A stretch of 7,954 nucleotides of DNA from an uncultured Bacteroidota bacterium (GTDB taxonomy: Bacteria > Bacteroidota > Bacteroidia > Flavobacteriales > Flavobacteriaceae), in NCBI GenBank assembly GCA_903920835.1, contig CAIXNQ010000276.1, forward strand, positions 1 to 7,954. Direction: 5' to 3'. Made by a program: the position numbers and the translations under genes. The notes under the pieces were generated by a model. The model was not told the origin of the DNA. It ran no database searches and saw nothing but the letters and a program-made list of their open reading frames with translations. Position 1 is the stretch's first letter; each line of letters starts with the position of its first letter. Below are positions 5,885 through 7,954 of the stretch, one piece after another.

Positions 5885-7102
5885 TTAGTTTTTGAATTTT
5901 AATTTCGCAACGCTATCTAATTCTGCTTTTAACGGTTTAATTTGAGCAAAAAAGCGGGGTAAATTATTTTTATCCATAGGAGAAGAATTGGGCAATTCAA
6001 GTTTTAAAGCATCAACTTGAACACCGTTTTTCCAGAAACGGTAACAAACATGAGGTCCTGTTGCAAGTCCAGTACTGCCAACTTTTCCGATAACATCACC
6101 TTGCGTAACATGCTGTCCTTTGCGAACCAAAATTTTCGACATGTGAAGGTATTGAGTAGAATAAGTTTTATCATGTTTAACTTTTACAAAGTTTCCGTTT
6201 CCGGCTGTAAATCCAGATTGTTCAACAACTCCAGAGGCAGTCGTCATGATTGGAGTTCCGGTGGGTGCAGCATAGTCAGTACCTTTGTGGGCTTTCCAAA
6301 TCATTTGAACTGGATGAAATCTACTTTGGGTATAATGTGAGGTAATATTAACGAATTTCAAGGGGGCTTTCAAGAAAAAGTTTTTCAATGCTTTGCCCTC
6401 TTCATCAAAATATTCGAGTTGTTTTGAATTTTGATTTTGAGCAAACGGAAAAGCATAGATAGTTTTGCCTTTATATTCAAAAAAAGCACATTTCAGACTG
6501 TCAACGCCGTCATTAATCGTGTCGTCTATAAATCTTTCTGTAAAGGTTACTCCAAATTTTGCTCCTTTTTGAAGTTTAAAGAAGTCGATAGACCATGCGT
6601 AAATCTTTGTGATTTTTTCTGCCAAAGCGTCGTTTGCTCCTTCTTTATTTAAAGAACCATAGAGCGAACCGTCTAATGCTCCTGCAATCGTTCGTTTTCG
6701 GTAAGTAATTGGACGTACTTTTTTGTGAACTGCAACTTCTTTACGCAAATCGATTACATAATAGGTTGCTCGGTCTATTTGATATATAAAAACTTTAAGT
6801 TTTTTTGATTGGTCTTTTGATCTTAAAAGCACATAGGGATTTCCTTTTCTAATCATTCTAACGTCAAAAGAATCCTTAACTTTCTCAGTGACTTCGAACG
6901 ATTTTATGGTGCCTAAATTTTGCTTGTCTAACAAACTTCCAAAAGTATCGCCATTTTTTATAGTATCACGAACTACATCGAAATTGTTTAATGTAAATCC
7001 GTAATCAATGATTATTGGTTCGGGTTTAGGAGCAGGGATTTCTTTTTTTTTATTACATGAAAGGATTGAAAATCCTATTAATATATAAATTATTTTCTTC
7101 AA
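5885..7102 (-). CDS. M23-family peptidoglycan peptidase, lipoprotein, with HxC in the active site
   Basis: A 405-residue envelope protein of the M23 (LytM/MepM-like) metallopeptidase family, which cuts peptide cross-links of peptidoglycan. MKKIIYILIGFSILSC is a lipoprotein signal with lipobox ILSC, so Cys16 should carry the lipid. Residues 49-60 (KNGDTFGSLLDK) look like the LysM/OapA-like segment common in MepM proteins. A middle region (about 65-250) contains TYRKRTIAGALDGSLYGS. The M23 domain spans about 255-365: H272 and D276 (HKGTDYAAPTGTPI), H320 (QYLHMS), then GPHVCYRF with H351 and C353. LytM-type enzymes have HxH here, the second His being a zinc ligand; Cys could replace it. The start must be TTG at 7102: an in-frame stop lies upstream, no ATG falls between, and the next Met is residue 83. 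It lies 47 bases after the dioxygenase gene with no promoter box seen, so cotranscription is possible. Confidence 0.9.
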   Translation of the reverse strand: MKKIIYILIGFSILSCNKKKEIPAPKPEPIIIDYGFTLNNFDVVRDTIKNGDTFGSLLDKQNLGTIKSFEVTEKVKDSFDVRMIRKGNPYVLLRSKDQSKKLKVFIYQIDRATYYVIDLRKEVAVHKKVRPITYRKRTIAGALDGSLYGSLNKEGANDALAEKITKIYAWSIDFFKLQKGAKFGVTFTERFIDDTINDGVDSLKCAFFEYKGKTIYAFPFAQNQNSKQLEYFDEEGKALKNFFLKAPLKFVNITSHYTQSRFHPVQMIWKAHKGTDYAAPTGTPIMTTASGVVEQSGFTAGNGNFVKVKHDKTYSTQYLHMSKILVRKGQHVTQGDVIGKVGSTGLATGPHVCYRFWKNGVQVDALKLELPNSSPMDKNNLPRFFAQIKPLKAELDSVAKLKFKN

Positions 7103-7149
7103 AATGATGTCTTTTTTTGAAACGTAAGTTGGTTACTTTCAGTTTTCAT

Positions 7150-7954
7150 TTACAATTTTTCTTCGCCCCAATCTTTTAATTCCTCTTCGTTCCATAATTC
7201 TGGAAAGAATATTCTTCGTTGGTATTTTGGGTGCATATATTTTTTCCAGTCGCTTCCTCCAGTTGCTTCACCTGAACCTTGACCACTATCAATGTATTTT
7301 TTGGCAGCATTTAAATGACCCATCACCCATTTTATATTGACAGTATAGTCATAATGACGCATGTATTCAATTAATTCATGATTTTTTTGATCAATTTCGG
7401 GCAATTGTTTGAATTTTTGCCAAATGTTTATGGTGTTATATTCCTCCATAAACCTTAAAAATTCGGTTTTATATTTCTTTTCAAATTCTAATATAAGATA
7501 TGATTTTTCACCTGTTTTGAAATCTTTACCAGCAGCTTGCCAATAAAGATGCTCAAAGGCATGAGAAAAGGGAGTATTTCTGTCTATAGTAGAACGAAAA
7601 CGATAATCAATTAAGTTGATTAAATCTGTTGATGCAAATTCTATAAGTCGGTATTGAGCAGATTGAAAACCAGATGCTGGAGTGAGGGTATTTCTAAATT
7701 TCATATATTGTTCAACTTCCATTCCATCGCCCATGATGTCAAAAGAAGTTGTAAGCATATCGAAATAGCGACTAATTCGTCTCATTTTTTCAGAAAAAAA
7801 TGAAGCATTAGGTAATGATTCATGACAAAGCTGAACTATTTCCCACAAGACCATTTTAAACAATAGTTCATTGACTTGATGGTACATAATAAAAACCATC
7901 TCATCATTTAAAACAGTTCTTTGCGTTTGAAGATTCAGTAAAGCATCTGTTTGA
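7150..7954 (-). CDS. kynA: Tryptophan 2,3-dioxygenase, N-terminus cut by window edge
   Basis: A heme enzyme that opens the indole ring of L-tryptophan to N-formylkynurenine, the first step of the kynurenine pathway, in the cytosol. The frame stays open to the right edge; 18 further codons upstream of the Met at 7899 read QTDALLNLQTQRTVLNDE, family-like sequence, so that Met is internal. Counting from it, MYHQVNELLFK holds H7 (distal His, H55 of the Xanthomonas enzyme), QYMKFRN has Y65 and R69 (substrate contacts, Y113/R117), and LTPASGFQSAQYRLIEF has S76 (S124). VMGHLNAAKKY has H195, the likely proximal heme ligand, and GEATGGSDWKKYMHPKYQRR is the substrate loop with a conserved Thr. The spacing from H7 to S76 equals that in Xanthomonas TDO; a few residues are inserted later. 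All key residues seen are intact. The start and any promoter are outside the window. Confidence 0.95.
   Translation of the reverse strand, partial: QTDALLNLQTQRTVLNDEMVFIMYHQVNELLFKMVLWEIVQLCHESLPNASFFSEKMRRISRYFDMLTTSFDIMGDGMEVEQYMKFRNTLTPASGFQSAQYRLIEFASTDLINLIDYRFRSTIDRNTPFSHAFEHLYWQAAGKDFKTGEKSYLILEFEKKYKTEFLRFMEEYNTINIWQKFKQLPEIDQKNHELIEYMRHYDYTVNIKWVMGHLNAAKKYIDSGQGSGEATGGSDWKKYMHPKYQRRIFFPELWNEEELKDWGEEKL

Noticed and set aside
6044..6046. Sequencing error as the cause of Cys353 in the M23 motif
   Set aside because: TGT differs from both His codons by at least two bases and the frame and flanking motif are intact.
6017..6652. Plus-strand frames at 6017-6340 and 6431-6652 opposite the M23 gene
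   Set aside because: Shadows of the conserved M23 protein; no signal or motif of their own.
3129..7954. Single operon of all five minus-strand genes
   Set aside because: Two intrinsic terminators and separate promoter boxes for pgi and the 'cytochrome B' gene break the run; only the dioxygenase and M23 genes remain likely to be cotranscribed.
1..7954. Mobile element, CRISPR array, defence island or RNA gene
   Set aside because: No transposase, integrase, regular repeats, tRNA-like or rRNA-like sequence seen; the genes are ordinary metabolic and envelope families.

Overview
This AT-rich window looks like chromosome of a member of the Bacteroidota, most likely Flavobacteriaceae (Flavobacterium-like). 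The support is the protein families present (a large RND exporter, a PorT-like outer-membrane barrel, a four-helix membrane protein often labelled 'cytochrome B'), promoter-like TAnnTTTG boxes in place of TATAAT, and the absence of Shine-Dalgarno sequences before the starts. It reads as housekeeping and cell-envelope DNA. I see no phage, transposon, CRISPR, tRNA, rRNA or defence genes, and no clear new multi-gene system.

Left part, plus strand: the C-terminal three quarters or so of an RND/MMPL-type exporter (1-1703, cut by the window edge), a 234-base AT-rich gap, a secreted outer-membrane beta-barrel protein (1938-2624), then a CYTH-fold triphosphatase (2659-3126). Right part, minus strand, read from the right edge: tryptophan 2,3-dioxygenase (7954-7150, N-terminus cut off), an M23 peptidoglycan peptidase lipoprotein (7102-5885), glucose-6-phosphate isomerase pgi (5812-4169), a small four-helix membrane protein (4077-3655) and an RlpA-like secreted protein (3608-3129). 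The two groups converge, with the stops of the CYTH gene and the rlpA-like gene separated by only two bases inside an imperfect hairpin.

Transcription signals that can be read: an intrinsic terminator after pgi whose 3' arm and U-tract form the spacer of the next gene's promoter; a second hairpin plus U-tract between the 'cytochrome B' gene and the rlpA-like gene; and TAnnTTTG boxes before the barrel gene, the 'cytochrome B' gene and pgi. For the barrel gene and the 'cytochrome B' gene, these boxes decide for internal ATG starts over longer TTG-started frames. The M23 gene, in contrast, appears to need a TTG start to keep its lipoprotein signal.

Functionally the genes are a mix: central metabolism (pgi), tryptophan/kynurenine catabolism (TDO), peptidoglycan remodelling (M23 and RlpA-like), outer-membrane and export functions (barrel, RND), and a small phosphohydrolase (CYTH). 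The best second-look items are the M23 active site, where the second His of the HxH motif is Cys, the one-sided loss of the transport Asp in the RND protein, and the compact terminator/promoter arrangements.
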